DNA from: Phoronis australis
Lineage: Eukaryota > Phoronida > Phoronidae
Direction: 5' to 3'
Assembly (NCBI GenBank): GCA_002633005.1
Contig: NMRA01000015.1
Span: 277,510 to 341,509, forward strand
DNA length: 64,000 bases
Shown here: one piece after another, positions 20,159 to 40,377 of the stretch
Numbering within the stretch: the stretch's first letter is position 1
Layout of the letters: every line of letters starts with the position of its first letter
The notes under the pieces: generated by a model
The model's input: the letters and a program-made list of their open reading frames with translations, nothing else
What the model was told of the DNA's origin: nothing
Databases searched by the model: none
Program-made: the position numbers and the translations under genes

Positions 20159-22098
20159 ACATACAAGCTCACTATTTCCAGTATTAACATTGACAAAGAA
20201 AAATTAATTACAATCAACAAGATTACATAGTTAACTCAATTTCCTGACTTTAAAAAACGGACAAAAAATAACAGGCAACAATGTCAGAGTAAACTAACTT
20301 GAAATTTCAAAAATTACACTCAACATTATTGCCAGTGCAGTGACCGCATCAGTGACCAAACATTGCATGACACTTTCATCAAAAGAACATACAGATAATA
20401 GGTCCATGATAGCAGGTCTTCCATCTAGCATTTAACAGTTGCTGAATCAGTGCTCACATTTCTTACTTTTTCTCTTGTTCATTACGTAGCCATTCCAGAC
20501 AGCAACATAAACTTTACAAGCTCATCCACTATTAGAATAACCAGGTAACCTATTACCTATTAAATTACCTGAAACCCAGCATAACTATTTTCATCCATGG
20601 ATAGCCAGGTTGGGAAAGATATTATGTATGTTTACTGGGGGGGAGGAGGGGACAAAGACAAGGTGGATAGGGATCATTAACGATGTAAGGAAATCGATCA
20701 GTCTTATAGGATTAAGCAGACCAGCTGAACTGCTTATTTGATGGTTGGCAATTAAAGACGAGAGAATTAGGAGAGCCATGAGAGCACGAGAATGATTTCC
20801 AATTGATCCCGACTCAGACTTGGTGGACATTACCACATAGTAGTTCATAAATACAAGAGCAGAGAAATAACTTGCGCTGTAAGCCTCTCCTAATATTTGA
20901 TCAGTTTAAATTCACTACTGCATTGTAACTTTTTGACACTGGCTATTTCGAAAGTAAGCTAAGTTTGCAATGAGTGACTGCGTAACGTGGAAAATGTTAT
21001 TTTGTCTCATTACTTTTGTCTTGATTATACTGAATGGAAGCAGCCTCCCTGTGTTTGGACCATGGTAATTGGACCCAGCTGGAGAGGTTGTGTTGTGTCG
21101 TCAACACTTAGCAGTTACAGGACTTGGCACCATCTAGGCCATCAGTCAGTCTGTGAGTTCAAGTCCATATTCATTGTATAAAGCAGCTGTTGTCACACAC
21201 TTTTGTTCAGCTGAAAAAAAAAAAACAAATGGAAAATGAAAGCTAAATGCCATATACAAATTTGTCATACATCACCACTTGTAGCTATCCTACGGTATGC
21301 AGCTTTGTAGGCAATGATCTCCAGCCATCCTTTAGCAACAGTAAGTTCTGAAAACATGTCATGTTACTTGCACCTACTTTCATGCACCATCCAGTCATGA
21401 CATGAAAACTGTATATTAAGATTTTATCCTCGGGTTCATCCTTGGCCATCTCGTGTGTTGATAAGCTCAACGAAATAATTGCACGCAAACTAGACGATCA
21501 GTTCTTATACCTGTTATAAAAACTAAATTGTCCAATCATGCAGGCACTCAGACGAGATTTTTTGCTGTTGCATGCAGATTGAAATTTATGATGAATGTAT
21601 GGAATTTTTCAGATACAACAGCTGCAGCCATACGCCACATAGGCATTGCTTGACATCCACACAGAATGTTTGAATGTACCAATCGGAATGTCTAAATGTT
21701 TTTTTTTTTGTCAACAAATAACAATCCACTGTCATCCTCCTTTCCTACTGCTGCTTGCCACAAATATCTTCGTCACGCACACACCCCCACACCCACCCAC
21801 ACACACACCCCCACACCCACCCACACACCCACCCACCCACACACCCACACCACATCAATTTAAGCTGCATCTTGCCCTGCTTAGGTGGTTAAAAAACAAA
21901 AATTAAATTGGTCTCAATTTCTTTACCATGATAGGACCAAGAATACGTAAACCCTCACCACGTTTAGAAACCCATCAGAAAATTATTGACTTTCCTTAGC
22001 AGATCAGCTGTTGGTTTCGACTATTTGACTAAGAACTCAAAATATATTTAAAGTGGCAGCTAAACATGGCCAACTGCAAGAGGTAAAATGACACACAC
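20159..22098. other. Downstream of SWI5 exon 2, last exon not located
   Basis: SWI5's final exon should lie at lower coordinates than 22099, but I could not find the expected short C-terminal sequence here. A CA/CCCA-rich microsatellite sits at 21778-21852. A tRNA-like B-box phrase (GAGTTCAAGTCC near 21155) is too weak to call. Confidence 0.5.
21778..21852. repeat. CA/CCCA-rich microsatellite
   Basis: Alternating CACACA and CCCACCCA units; explains the proline/threonine/histidine-rich open frame across it. Confidence 0.92.
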
Positions 22099-22193
22099 CT
22101 ATTTTACCAAGTACTGTTTGAGCAACATCCTTTATCTCATTGTACTCATGCAGTTTCTTGATGTGTTCTGCCAGTTCCTCTTGTTTGAATCCC
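22099..22193 (-). CDS. SWI5: SWI5 exon 2 (signature block)
   Basis: A 95-bp exon, acceptor CCAATAG and donor GTGTGT. It carries LHEYNEIKDV, the most diagnostic part of the family, and ends in phase 1 after ATAG. Confidence 0.86.
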
Positions 22194-24343
22194 CTATTGG
22201 AGAAATATAGCAATGCAGGTCATAACTTATACCAAATTTTAGAACAGGTCAATATTGGCTGACCCAAATGCATGAATGATCAGTACCTTCAGTGTAACAC
22301 ACTATCAGTATAGTTTGGTAACAGCCTTTCGTTAACACAAACTTCATTGAAAACGAGACTAAACTAAGCGTGATACAGTTGCTCGTAGTGTCTCCTTTCT
22401 TCAGGTGTCGGCTATAACTGCCACATCTATTTTCAGGCTCTATTTACACAAAACATGGTGTCCGATATAAGGAACATCAAAATTGCCCATGTCAATCTTC
22501 AGAATCGGGGAAATTTCCACTTGAATTTTGGTCTACCAAATGTTAGAGACTGTCTCAAACTGGACATTTTTCACCATTTATTAAAATTACTGGAATTTAC
22601 AGAAAGTGCATGGGAGTAACTTGGCAGTAGAATTCTAATTCTTATGCAAAGAATTCAGCGTTATCTGTTTACAATTTTAACACAGACTATCTCAATCCAG
22701 AGGTGTATTGTCTTTGGAGCATCAAAAATATACAACGAGTTTCAGAGTGTCCAGAGCTCCACACTTAGCATATCGACACCTCACTACATGCAACCTGGCA
22801 AAACCCCAGGTCATCAAATGAGAAATGAGGTCCCCAAAACAAAGAAACCCCAAATAAGGAAGTGTGAAAGTTTTGACCCCTACAAATGAGACACGGTTGG
22901 CAGCAGCTAAAAATGAGAAAAGATGTCTGAACTGAAGAACCAGTAAACTGAGCACATCTGCTGGAAAACCCGACATCGCCCGAGACACTTAATTAATTGA
23001 ATGAAAAATTAAGCTGGAATATCGTATACTTGGTACCAGCCGGTTACCTCTCTCGAGCCCAATATACTGCGCAGGCTGACCTCCTACCCATGGAAGAAGC
23101 CGACGATCATGACATATTATGGTGAATGAGCCACAAGGAAACCCTTCTAGTTTTTGCTGTCAAATCTGACTTCTGTTTTTCACTTCCTGTAGTAGCTCAG
23201 ATGTGTGTGTAACGACTTGGGATTTTTACCAGGTCACCAAATAAAATCTGACGTTGCACAGGTAACGTGCATGTCGCCCAATCTTGCTCTGGTGTCTATC
23301 AAAACTGTAAGCAGACATCACTGTTGTATTTCACCAATTCTACCTGCCGACAGTGCACGCGCAACATATTTTATCATATCTAAATATGGCACGATTGCTA
23401 TCAAAACAACATGTTCTATGATTATATTTTTTCTGAAATTCTGAAGGAATTACATCACATCTGCAAGAACCCTACCCATTCAGGTGGGCTAAACATAGTG
23501 ACATGAATTTTCGACAATTTCACCCTTAAACACTCAACTTCTGATGTCAGTTTTGGCTAAATGCTCAGCCTTGTAATCAATAATTTTCAAGAGTATGTAC
23601 ATCGTCATTCCGTGGCAATTGCCTAAGCTAATGCACTTACCAAGTTACGGATCCAAGTGGCTAATGAATCAAAAGTACTTTATCATATTTGCACATATTT
23701 CAGCTCATGCAACTATGTAACTAGTTGCTCATATATTTGGAATTAGTGCATGCTCCACTTGTTAAACACCTAAGTAAAACCAGGAAAAGTTTCAAAATAG
23801 AATGTCACTCAATCTTGACTTATCCATGATAGAATGTCACTCAATCTTGACTTATCCATGATAGAATGACACTCAATCCTGACTTATCCATGATAGAATG
23901 GGAGACACTGATGTGAATTAACACTAACAACGTAATAAGTGAAAAGCAACAAGAATGAACAGAAAAGAAGAGAAAAATACATACCCTTTTCAGACACACG
24001 TAAAGAGGGGACAGACATAAACGTATGGGGGACAAACATACACATATAGAGGGGACAGACATAAACGTATAGAGGGGATGCTGAGGTGCACCAGCCAGGT
24101 TAAAAAATATTTTTCTTCAAAAAAGTATCATTTCGCACATAGGCCTAAATACTATAGATATACACACAATAGTAATTCACCACCCACTATGTGGTAATCC
24201 AACAATAACATAAAATAGTGTCTGTGGGGCAGCAATAGAAAACCATTTTAACCATACTCTTTCTGAAGAGACTGTATCATTGCATCAAGTTGGTCGTTTT
24301 CTTTGCGTAGGTTTTGCAACTCCACATCATCTGAAGAATCCAT
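22099..24343 (-). CDS. SWI5: SWI5 homolog, DNA recombination accessory protein (two exons, 3' end missing)
   Basis: SWI5 with SFR1 (MEI5) stabilises RAD51 and DMC1 filaments during recombination. Exon 1 (24343-24258) encodes MDSSDDVELQNLRKENDQLD followed by AMIQSLQK. Exon 2 (22193-22099) encodes EGFKQEELAEHIKKLHEYNE, then IKDVAQTVLGKI. The block EEL-x-x-HI-x-x-LHEYNEIKDV-x-Q-x-x-LGK is the SWI5 signature. Exons join in phase (GA/G) through donor GTATGG and an acceptor ending CCAATAG. The protein is expected to be small, under 100 aa, with a last exon encoding the I-x-G-x-TT-x-x-LY-type tail, which I did not find. A stop would follow soon if exon 1 were read through its donor. The N terminus is predicted coiled-coil-like, as in the family. 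Confidence 0.86.
22785..23230. repeat. Dispersed repeat family B, copy 1 (SWI5 intron)
   Basis: Shares ordered blocks with 48210-48780: ACCTGG-AAAA-CC-GGTCA-CAAATG, then CCCAAAACAA-GAAACC, AGTGAAAGTT-like, and downstream AAGG-AAACCCTTC-AGTTTTTG-TCAAA and TTTACTTCCT-like. Probably two copies of one transposon. Confidence 0.65.
23799..23902. repeat. 32-bp tandem repeat, three copies
   Basis: Unit ATAGAATGTCACTCAATCTT plus GACTTATCCATG. Confidence 0.95.
23990..24078. repeat. Short tandem repeat, about three copies
   Basis: Degenerate units of GAGGGGACAGACATAAACG with TAT. Confidence 0.85.
24258..24343 (-). CDS. SWI5: SWI5 exon 1 with start codon
   Basis: An 86-bp coding stretch from ATG at 24343 to a phase-2 donor GTATGG. 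It is rich in Glu, Gln, Leu, Lys and Asp, as expected for the N-terminal helix. This donor is preferred to GTTAAA four bases later because it alone joins in frame to exon 2. Confidence 0.8.
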
Positions 24344-24603
24344 TTTCTATCCTGCAATAAAATCATTGAAAATATGTATATGTATGTATATGTTACTGCT
24401 GCATGGTCTAAGTTAACATAAACCTCTGGCCAGACACACAACACAATTTTTTCATTAAAAATGCCTCAATTCTGTTACACCTACAATTCATGAAGACTGG
24501 ATAACGCCGTTCCTTTGAAAATGCCTACGACATGTCTCAAGTGCGCTGTCCACGCACAAACTTACTCTAGAACAAGTTACTCTTAGAATGAATCGTCACT
24601 AAG
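24344..24603 (-). promoter_or_regulatory. Presumed SWI5 upstream region
   Basis: Only 260 bp separate the SWI5 start codon from the inverted transposon copy at 24604. No TATA box is obvious. The call rests on position only. Confidence 0.4.
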
Positions 24604-25135
24604 CATTACAACATCTTCTCGTTGATCCCAACTTGTTCGATTCTATAGCCCAACAAGCTGGAAAGATGACCCCTGTAGCCAATATCTTACACGACTGATT
24701 AACTCCATTCTGGCATTTACAGTTCGAAGGCCAGCTCTCGTTTGTTCAATAATTGCTCTAATCTCCAAAAAGATCGTATCAAGCCTGACCGGGCTGTGCT
24801 GTTAAAAATAAAAGTTAAGTTATAACATATTTAAACACAAACCAAAAAAGCATTTCTGAATTTCTTGTCAAATGATGATCATGTTTAGTTTTTGAATCGC
24901 CAAGTTGATTGGCCTAACTACAACCGAAGTTATGACAATCTATTCTTTCCAAATGTACCACTTGGGTATGGGTTTGACTGTGTTGTGTAATAAGCTGGCA
25001 GATAATTGGCCTGCCTGTTGTCATACCAGACAAAAGACTGAGCTTCAGTTGGCAGTTAACAAAGGAGCTAGATGTTATCACATGCTCACAACCTCTACGT
25101 CGGGTAACGTCACTGAACAGGAGAACGCCGTCATG
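24604..25135 (-). mobile_element. Short TIR transposon, copy 2 (right of SWI5, inverted)
   Basis: Reverse-complement relative of 19618-20158, 532 bp. Ends CATTACAACATCTTCTCGTT and AACAGGAGAACGCCGTCATG. It diverges from copy 1 by substitutions and small indels. Confidence 0.8.
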
Positions 25136-27079
25136 GTTTGAGGGCTTTGTGGACGTTAGACTAGTGTAACTTGACCCACATGTGTTTACTTACTTCACAT
25201 TATCGAGGTGGGGTAACTTGTTCTAGGGTAACATGCGCCTCTCATCCCTATCTGTCCAAAAACCTGGGGCATGGCGGAAGTAATTATCAGCTGTAGTAAC
25301 CTGCCATATTTGCTCAGGTTGTTCATTGTCATGCAGAGCGACAACTTGAGCCTAGTGTGTACTGTGGATGCTCCACTTGAAGTAGGGCAAGTTGTCCCAG
25401 TGTAAGTCTGGGACATGCTATAAACTCCAGGGAGCTAAGCAGCCTATGAAATGGGTTTAGAGGAGGGGATGTCGTGTGGCTGCATGCATGATCCAATGGT
25501 TGCATTTTAATTTTCAATTTTCTGCTATAGTTTCAGGTACCATTTTCAAGTTCATCATTTTATTACTGATTTGGGATGTTAGTTCAGTTCAGCTTATTAA
25601 GCCACTATGGGAGAACATTTTTTTCTAATAAATTTCTGTCTGATTGCAGAGTGAATACTGTGATTTTGGAAAGTCAGCAAATCGTTGTTTTAGGGGAACA
25701 CCAAAAAACATTTGTTTGAAAGCCCTGGGGACTAGAATGGAGGATAGGGTAATATAATAATTTAGTCAGTGCAAATACTTATCTGGACAGAACCTGCTAG
25801 GCCTTACTACATGAGCTGCGCACTCAAGGGAGCTCGGGGGAGGGCCCAGCCCCCCATGCACCATAGACTATAGTAATCTATGCATGCACTTTCAGATGTG
25901 CTCAGTGCGCCGCCCATCGCAACATAGGGCCATTAGGGGACCACTGAGTCTATATATTGCACCCGCTCAGTTCTGCGCCGTCCATGTTAACGACCGTCAG
26001 AACAGGGCACGTAAGCCCCATCGTCTACTAGAAGGATGACTGAACATCTATGCAGGGCTTCAAATCCGTGTTAGAACATAGATTACAGACAACAGATTCG
26101 CAACTCCGACATTTTCTTACATACATGCTAGCCAAGAGGCGCACCGCCACTCTCCTGACATTTCTGGTACAGTTTCCGGTTAGTGTATTTTGACGAGAAA
26201 TATTTGCATCTACTTTACTGTCCAAAACAACGAAAAAATATTAATTTCGGCATTGAAACGCTTTTCAAAGTCTTTCAATAGTAGAAGTGTTGGTATTGTG
26301 AGTACTTTTGGCAATGCTACTGGTAATTAATTACAAAATTGAAACTTCGGTGCCGACTGATTATGTCGTCTGCTTGCCCAATAGTACCCTCCAATGAGCT
26401 ATATATATTTATCTCATTGGTACCCTCTGACAAAGCGCCACTTTCTATACTGCAAAAACTTTCGTTCAGCACCGACTGTGATACAGTCTGTAGCCCAATA
26501 GTTATCGGACAGTTTGTGATTTATGGTTCACATAGGCCAACTGAGAAAACTACGAAAGCATGTTTGTGCGCAAATTCCAAGGAGTACCTGTGAATGCAAA
26601 AGATACTTAACGACGTTTTTGGTTTAGAAAAATATCAATTTTGTTCGAATTAAAAAATGCGCCTCTGCAACGATTTGACTAGTTTAACCTTTGCATGTTT
26701 ATAAGCAAGATTTGGATTACTGCAACATTTCGATCACCCATAGATTATATACACCCATAGACTATAGATACTAATATCTATAGTACGACATCTAATCAAC
26801 CATGGTTAAAAGTGTCCCAGAATTCTTACCGAACTCAGAGAACCAGCCTGAGCCACCCAATTTTGAAGACTGAGAGCTTCGCAGCTTGTTCTTGTCAAGG
26901 TCAACCAAGGGGGTTAACTATTGTCTTGGGGTCAACAGGCTAACAGCCACACTAACATAATCGCAAGACTTTGCAGTCTTCAATCGTTGTAAGAAACAAA
27001 AAGTTACATTGTCGTCGCAAGCAAATTTACTTTGTATCACACTATCTAAAGCGGGAAATTGAGCTTACCTCGTGCTCTG
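25136..27079. other. Intergenic DNA between SWI5 and beta-tubulin
   Basis: No gene recognised. Near 25830-25880 is a G/C-rich phrase (GGGAGGGCCCAGCCCCCCAT then GCACCATAGACTATAG) with a looser relative near 53460-53510, suggesting a dispersed repeat. ACCCATAGATTATA and ACCCATAGACTATAG recur at 26735-26785. Confidence 0.5.
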
Positions 27080-27323
27080 TGACGTCATTACCAAAAGTGA
27101 TTGGTAAACGCCCTCTTATACCCATAAATGGAAATATAACTTTCCGTCTGCAAGTCAATCTTTCTGCGTTGCTTAGTTTCGATATTAAAATTGCGACACG
27201 TGCTCATATCTCCTATAAAGCAATGCACGCGCAAAACGAGCGTTTCAGAGTTGATTTGAACTGCGAAGAGGTGGCATCGGTAGTTAGTTTTCGTTTTGAT
27301 TTTGCAGCTGTTTGATCTCAGAA
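27080..27323 (+). promoter_or_regulatory. Beta-tubulin promoter and 5' untranslated region
   Basis: A full CRE palindrome TGACGTCA at 27080-27087, an E-box CACGTG near 27197 and a TATA-like TATAAAG at 27214-27220 lie upstream of the ATG at 27324. With a TATA box there, transcription would start near 27245. The motifs are seen; the activity is inferred. A pyrimidine-rich TTTTGCAG just before the ATG could be an acceptor of a 5' UTR intron. Confidence 0.55.
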
Positions 27324-34808
<7,485 letters not shown>

Positions 34809-34844
34809 ACAAGAATAACACAATTTTTACAATTGGGCCTCAAT

Positions 34845-34850
34845 AATAAA
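34845..34850 (+). terminator. Beta-tubulin polyadenylation signal
   Basis: AATAAA 36 bases after the stop codon, implying a very short 3' untranslated region. Confidence 0.75.
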
Positions 34851-36194
34851 CTGTCTTCTGGAAAAACACCTCAATGGTTATTTCTTTTAAAATTAAGACT
34901 ATATTTTTATAAGTATTTGTACGTAAGTTTAGTTAAGTAGTGCATGTTGGGCTAATTTACTGACAATACGAATTATTGTTAACCATGGTCCATGTGTTGT
35001 TGTATAAGCAGGGTAAAGAATAAACCAAGAACTTATTAGCAGAATTAATACTTGTTGATTTTACAAAGTAGCATGACTTTGTACATATCCATTCAGGTGC
35101 AAAAATCAGAAAATGTACATGCAACTTGATTTGACAACAAAATGTGAGCTCCCACCAAATATTATGAATTTGTGGAAAATATCTTTTTGCCTATTTTACA
35201 TTCTTCTGACAATACATGTATACATGTCTCCACGGAATATTGTTGAAATGCGCTACCTGAACAAAAACCTGTGGCCCATTCAAACAAAAACTTGATTTGG
35301 CCAAGAATTCATTTTTTGAGATTGTCAAAGGATGTATTCAACTTCTGTTTTGAGACGAGTCCATCTAACCAAGTTTCTGCAGACAAACCAACTGTCGGGT
35401 TTTTACAAAAATGCTCTAAAAACACAGGGTTTGATTTGACACTTGGTTTTGATGGACAGTTTTTGTAATATTTGCCCAATGGCTTGTCGGCAACAAACTG
35501 GGAACAATTGCGCTCCCCATATTAGGAGGTTGAAAAGCAGTCATCGCTATTTGCCTACAGTTCCAACAGATTGGGTCTTGTAAGTTACTAAGAGGTCATG
35601 TGGCAAAGTGTGCACCCATTTGGGAAACTATAATTATTGTTTAATAAAGAGTTGAGCAATTTCTATATTTTAACCTCATTACAACATACCCTGTTTCAAA
35701 CATCAACAGTGATATAATGTACAAGGGAGCGATTCACATATATCATCACTGGAGGAGAAGGGGTTTGGAAACAATGACGGGAGGGGGGTTAGACTAATGG
35801 CGACGTCATCTTGTGGTTTATTAGAATCTGTCAGTACATAACGTTAGTTCAGACAGAAGAATTTACAAAATTCCAAAATTGAGACCTGCCGTTTCACGCT
35901 TCCGAGATTTGATATAAACACTAGGCTCACCTTATGAACACGTACACAAACGACAGCTCCACTACATCATTGACAATCATCGAAGTAACGATACTCATTA
36001 AGTCATGATCATGACATTCAGCAACAGGCGTAGTCATGTTTTGCGAGGTATGTGATTTTCATTGTCAGCTTGTTACGCATACATGTATGCAGTGTTACGA
36101 GGGAATTTCTTTTTTTCATTACATGAAATACACCAGAGTTGTTTTACTTTGCTTCCATACTATACAGAAATAGATAAAGTGTTCTAACTTAATT
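34851..36194. other. Intergenic DNA after beta-tubulin
   Basis: No recognisable gene or element. Small open frames at 35113-35468 show no family. Confidence 0.5.
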
Positions 36195-38650
36195 TTACAA
36201 GAGCAACGTGGAGTGTTGAAATGCCCTCTATTACAAAACTATTTGCCCATATAGGTGAAAATTCCACTACAGTACTCCAAAGATGCAAGCGTAGAAACTG
36301 AAATTGTCACTAAGAGGAACAGCGGTAGTCAGAGCCGTCCACAAAGTCATGGACAGTCACAGTTACATTCAGTAGACCTATAACCAAGCTCACAAAAAAT
36401 ACAAAATCACCAAAAGTGGAAGCCACCACAGTTGTCAGATCCATCTGGAAATTACCACAAGAGACCGCCACAGATGTCAGATCCATCTGGAAATCACCAC
36501 AAGAGACTGCCACAGTTGTCAGATCCATCTGGAAATCACCACAAGAGACCGCCACAGTTGTCAGATCCATCTGGAAATTACCACAAGAGACCGCCAGTTG
36601 TCAGATCCATCTAGAAATCTGCGTCAGCCATGATCTTTTCATCAGGAACAAAACTGCCAAGTTAAATAATAATCTTTTGAGCAGTTTAGCGGACAACGAG
36701 GCAGCCGCCAAAAACGGATTCAAAATCATGCATAGAAAAATGGCCCGTACGTGGAGCAGATTATGTCGAATCCGCCAGACAATGAAAAGTTACTGTCATC
36801 TAGCATAAGAAACACAAAGTCATCTGTTGCTACCCCCCAAGGAACACATCTCCCAAATTCCAAAAAGATCTTCCAAAGAGCTAACAAGATACAGCTATCT
36901 ACAAGAAAACAAAACTGAAGCTAGAGGGCACCAGAGCTGTAAAACCTGTCTGAAAATTAACATCAGTTGCAGGCTTCTCATCAGGAAAAAATCTGCCACT
37001 GCTCATAATGATCCTTTGACTTGCTTAGAGGATGGAGAGGCCAATAACAAAAGTGCACTCAAAACATTTAATGACCACCAGGTGGCACAAAATATGTTAA
37101 GTCAATCCAAAAATTATAATTTTTCATAATCTTAGAAACCTATGTGCCAAATCTTATGAAAATCCAGTAAGTAACTCAAAACATACAGAGGCAAACATAA
37201 CAAGAGCAACGGGGAGCGTTGAAATGCACCCTCGAATGCACTCCAAATGGGGTGCTTCTTGGGTGTTTATTTTGATCATAAAAATAACCACTGGATGGTG
37301 CAAAATACTTCGAATCCATCAAAAAACAGGTAAATGACACAGTTTTTAACAGAAAGCTATTTACCACAATGCATGAAAATCCGCCGAGAAACTTTAAGGA
37401 AAACAGCAAAACGGAAAAAATGAAATTGCCACTAGGGGACAAAGCGTTCGTCGGATCCATCTGAAAGTTGTCGTCTTCTGTTGTCAACTTCATATGAATA
37501 CACGTGCTAAATTTAACAAAGATCCTGCAGATGGCTTATCAGATACAGCTAAGGGGGCAAAAAACAAAACAGCCACTAGGAGGCACCACAGCAACTGAAG
37601 TCGGAAAACCATCGTCAACCATCCCCTTCACACTAAGAACATATAAGCCAATTTTCACAATTATACTACGAGTGGTTTGGTTTACAGAGGGCGGACACTA
37701 AAAACAGACAAGAAAACAGTACAAATGGCCACTAAATGGCAAAAATTCATTGAATCCATCTGAAAACCGGAAAATGTTACCGTTTCTTTAAAAGACAGCC
37801 ACTTAAAAAAAAATTAAAGGGAAATTCGTCGAGGAACTTCAGAGAAATGGAGGAAAGCGGAAAAAATGAAATAGCCACTAGGGGGCACAGTATTCATCGG
37901 ATCCGTCTGAAAGTCGTCATCTTCCGTTGTTAACTTCATATGCATATACATACTAAACTTAATAAAGATTCTGCAGAGGGCTTAGGAGATGCAGGTATTG
38001 GGACAAAATAAAACAAAACTACCACTAAGAAGCACCGCAGTAGTCGAAGTCGTCGGAAAATCATGGTCAACTGTCCTCTTCATAGTAAAAACATACATGG
38101 CAATTTTCACAATCGTCCTTAAAGTGGTTTAGTTGATAGAGGGGCGGACGCCAATAAACGGACTCCAAAATAGTAAAAATGGCCACTAGATGGCGTAAAA
38201 TGTCTCAAATACATCCAAAAACAGGAGGATAGCATCATTTCATTAACACATGCCAAAATGCCAAGTTCTATGAAAATCGGTTGAGGACCCTTGAAGATAC
38301 AGAGGCAAACGTAAAAAACCAAATTGTCACTAGAGGGCACAGTGGTATTCGGGGCCGATCTGAAACTCGTTGCCCTCTGTCGTCAACCCCATAGGAACAC
38401 ACCTGCCAAATTTCAATACGATCCTGCAAGTGATTTAGGAGATGCATACGCCAGATGCTCGGACAGAGATGACGGCAATATAAAAACTAAAGTTGCAATT
38501 AGAGGGCAGACCGGTGGTCGAATTGGCTAGAAATTCATCGCCGTCTACTTTACAGATCTACATCTGTCAAATCTCATTAAGGTCCTGCAAGGCGTTTACA
38601 GGATACAGCAGCCATAGGCACCCACATATAAATATGTGGGCAGATAAAAA
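36195..38650. repeat. CACTAG-rich composite repeat, copy 2
   Basis: Same family and orientation as 7040-8880. It has CAAGAGCAACG-GGAGCGTTGAAATGC openings at 36200 and 37199, GCCACTAGGGGACA/GGGGGCACA units (37432, 37876, 38328) and CACTAAGAAGCACC/GGAGGCACCACAG units (37573, 38023). Phrases such as GGTGCTTCT-GG-TGTTTAT and TCTGTTGTCAACTTCATATGAATA match copy 1. Confidence 0.8.
36418..36612. repeat. 42-bp tandem repeat, about 4.5 copies
   Basis: Unit GCCACAGTTGTCAGATCCAT plus CTGGAAATCACCACAAGAGACC. It is a multiple of 3, so open repeat frames on both strands are artefacts. Confidence 0.94.
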
Positions 38651-40016
38651 GGCTGCCCATATTGAAACATTTTGTTTTTCCCACCCTACTTTCAATCCTC
38701 TGACGCAGTTAGGTATGAAAATATTTGTTATGATTGGTTTGATAGCTGAAATGCTGTATTTTATTTCATTACTGAATACAACAGCAGCAAATGCAACTTA
38801 CGGTGGAAAAGCAACGGGGGTGTGCCTGTGATGATATCATTAGAGGCTGGTGATGACAGAGGGGGATAAAAACTGACAAATTTTGGACGACGTAATATGT
38901 GAACGCTCCCCAACTTCCAAGTCCAAATTTTATGTAATCTATCTATATCTATCCTCATTACAACAAAATATCATTACAACATACAGAATTTTGAAGGTCC
39001 TTGTATGCTGTACTGAGTTTTGACTGAGTGTACAGGGCAGTCTTAAATTCATTTAATAACCAACTTCAACACATCATGACACTGAAGTGCAATTATTAGA
39101 TTTAAGACCAAAAATGAAAAGTAGCAGCAGATTAGGGCTAACACAACACAACTTACTGTTACCAGAAAACTGGTGGTGAATGGCAAACACACATTTTGCT
39201 AACATTAGAAATGTAGGTAATTCATTTCCATGAACCCCTTGTTGCTTAATTTCTGTGTAACCCAAGATCAGCAATAATAAGTTGTGTTTCACTATTCCAC
39301 TAGATTAGCCCGAGTATCTGACTACAGCTTCAGAGACTATTATCAGGAAGAAATATTCACATCCTTTAAACCAAAAGATGACACTCAAAATGTACACATA
39401 TACAATTAAATTAACAAAAACAAGAAACATAATTAAAGCACCAAAGTTCCAACAAAGACACATGCAAATTAAGGTAGAATGTCATTGCCCTGCAACCACT
39501 GTTCCTAACAAATCACAAACACAAAACAGAGAAAGTATTCAAACTAATGACAATTTTTATTTAAAATAATGCTTAACTGGAACTTTTGAGTTTGTAAAAG
39601 GCAGCAACAAAAGAAGCATATTTCAGCCATTTACGACTATTGCTCTTTCGAAATGTCATTCTCTTACGTTTCCCAAATCGTAGATTTAATTCACAGGTAA
39701 CAAAACTCCACAAAGCTGTCTCACATTTATCCTGCTTTTTCACTTGTAAAAGACAGAACAGAAAGGGGATTGTGAGACCTGCAATGATACTTGCGACTTT
39801 ATTGAAAAGCAAAAATTTGCATTTTGATATTTAACAAGTTCAGAAAAATTTGCGAGTTGCGACAAGAGAGCAAGATCTTGCTAACACTCGAGAAAAGAAA
39901 TTAAAAACTCTGCCAAAGATTGGAGATGAGGAAATCTCGTGAATGATGTTTGCAATTTGTCACCAACAGACAGACATAGCCCAGTAAAATAAGGGCTACA
40001 CAAAAATTAGCCTGAC
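38651..40016. other. Intergenic DNA with one possible 3' terminal exon
   Basis: Mostly featureless. On the minus strand, 39740-39573 reads VKKQDKCETALWSFVTCELN onward to KYASFVAAFYKLKSSS-stop, followed within about 20 bases by AATAAA and preceded by a pyrimidine-rich tract ending TTTTACAAG. That looks like a last exon, but I do not recognise the protein and cannot link it to a gene. Confidence 0.35.
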
Positions 40017-40377
40017 ACTACACCTGCAGTGCTGGCCATGTGACACTATAGCTACAGTGCTGGCCATGTGACACTATAGCTACAGTGCTGGCCATGTGAC
40101 ACTATAGCTGCAGTGCTGGCCATGTGACACTGCAGCTGCAGTGCTGGCCATGTGACATTATAGCTGCAGTGCTGGCCATGTGACACTATAGCTGCATTGC
40201 TGGCCATGTGACATTATAGCTGCAGTGCTGGCCATTTGACACTATAGCTGCAGTGCTGGCCATGTGACACTCTAGCTACAGTGCTGGCCATGTGACACTG
40301 TAGCTGCAGTGCAGGCCATGTGACACTATAGCTGCAGTGCTGGCCATGTGACACTATAGCTGCAGTGCTGGCCATAT
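40017..40377. repeat. 28-bp minisatellite, about 13 copies
   Basis: Unit TAGCTGCAGTGCTGGCCATG plus TGACACTA. Confidence 0.96.

Noticed and set aside
21060-21181. Possible tRNA-like SINE
   Set aside because: Only a weak B-box phrase (GAGTTCAAGTCC) is visible; no second copy in the window.
26971-27315. 114-codon plus frame and an overlapping 104-codon minus frame before tubulin
   Set aside because: They overlap the CRE, TATA-like box and 5' UTR of beta-tubulin and match no family I know.
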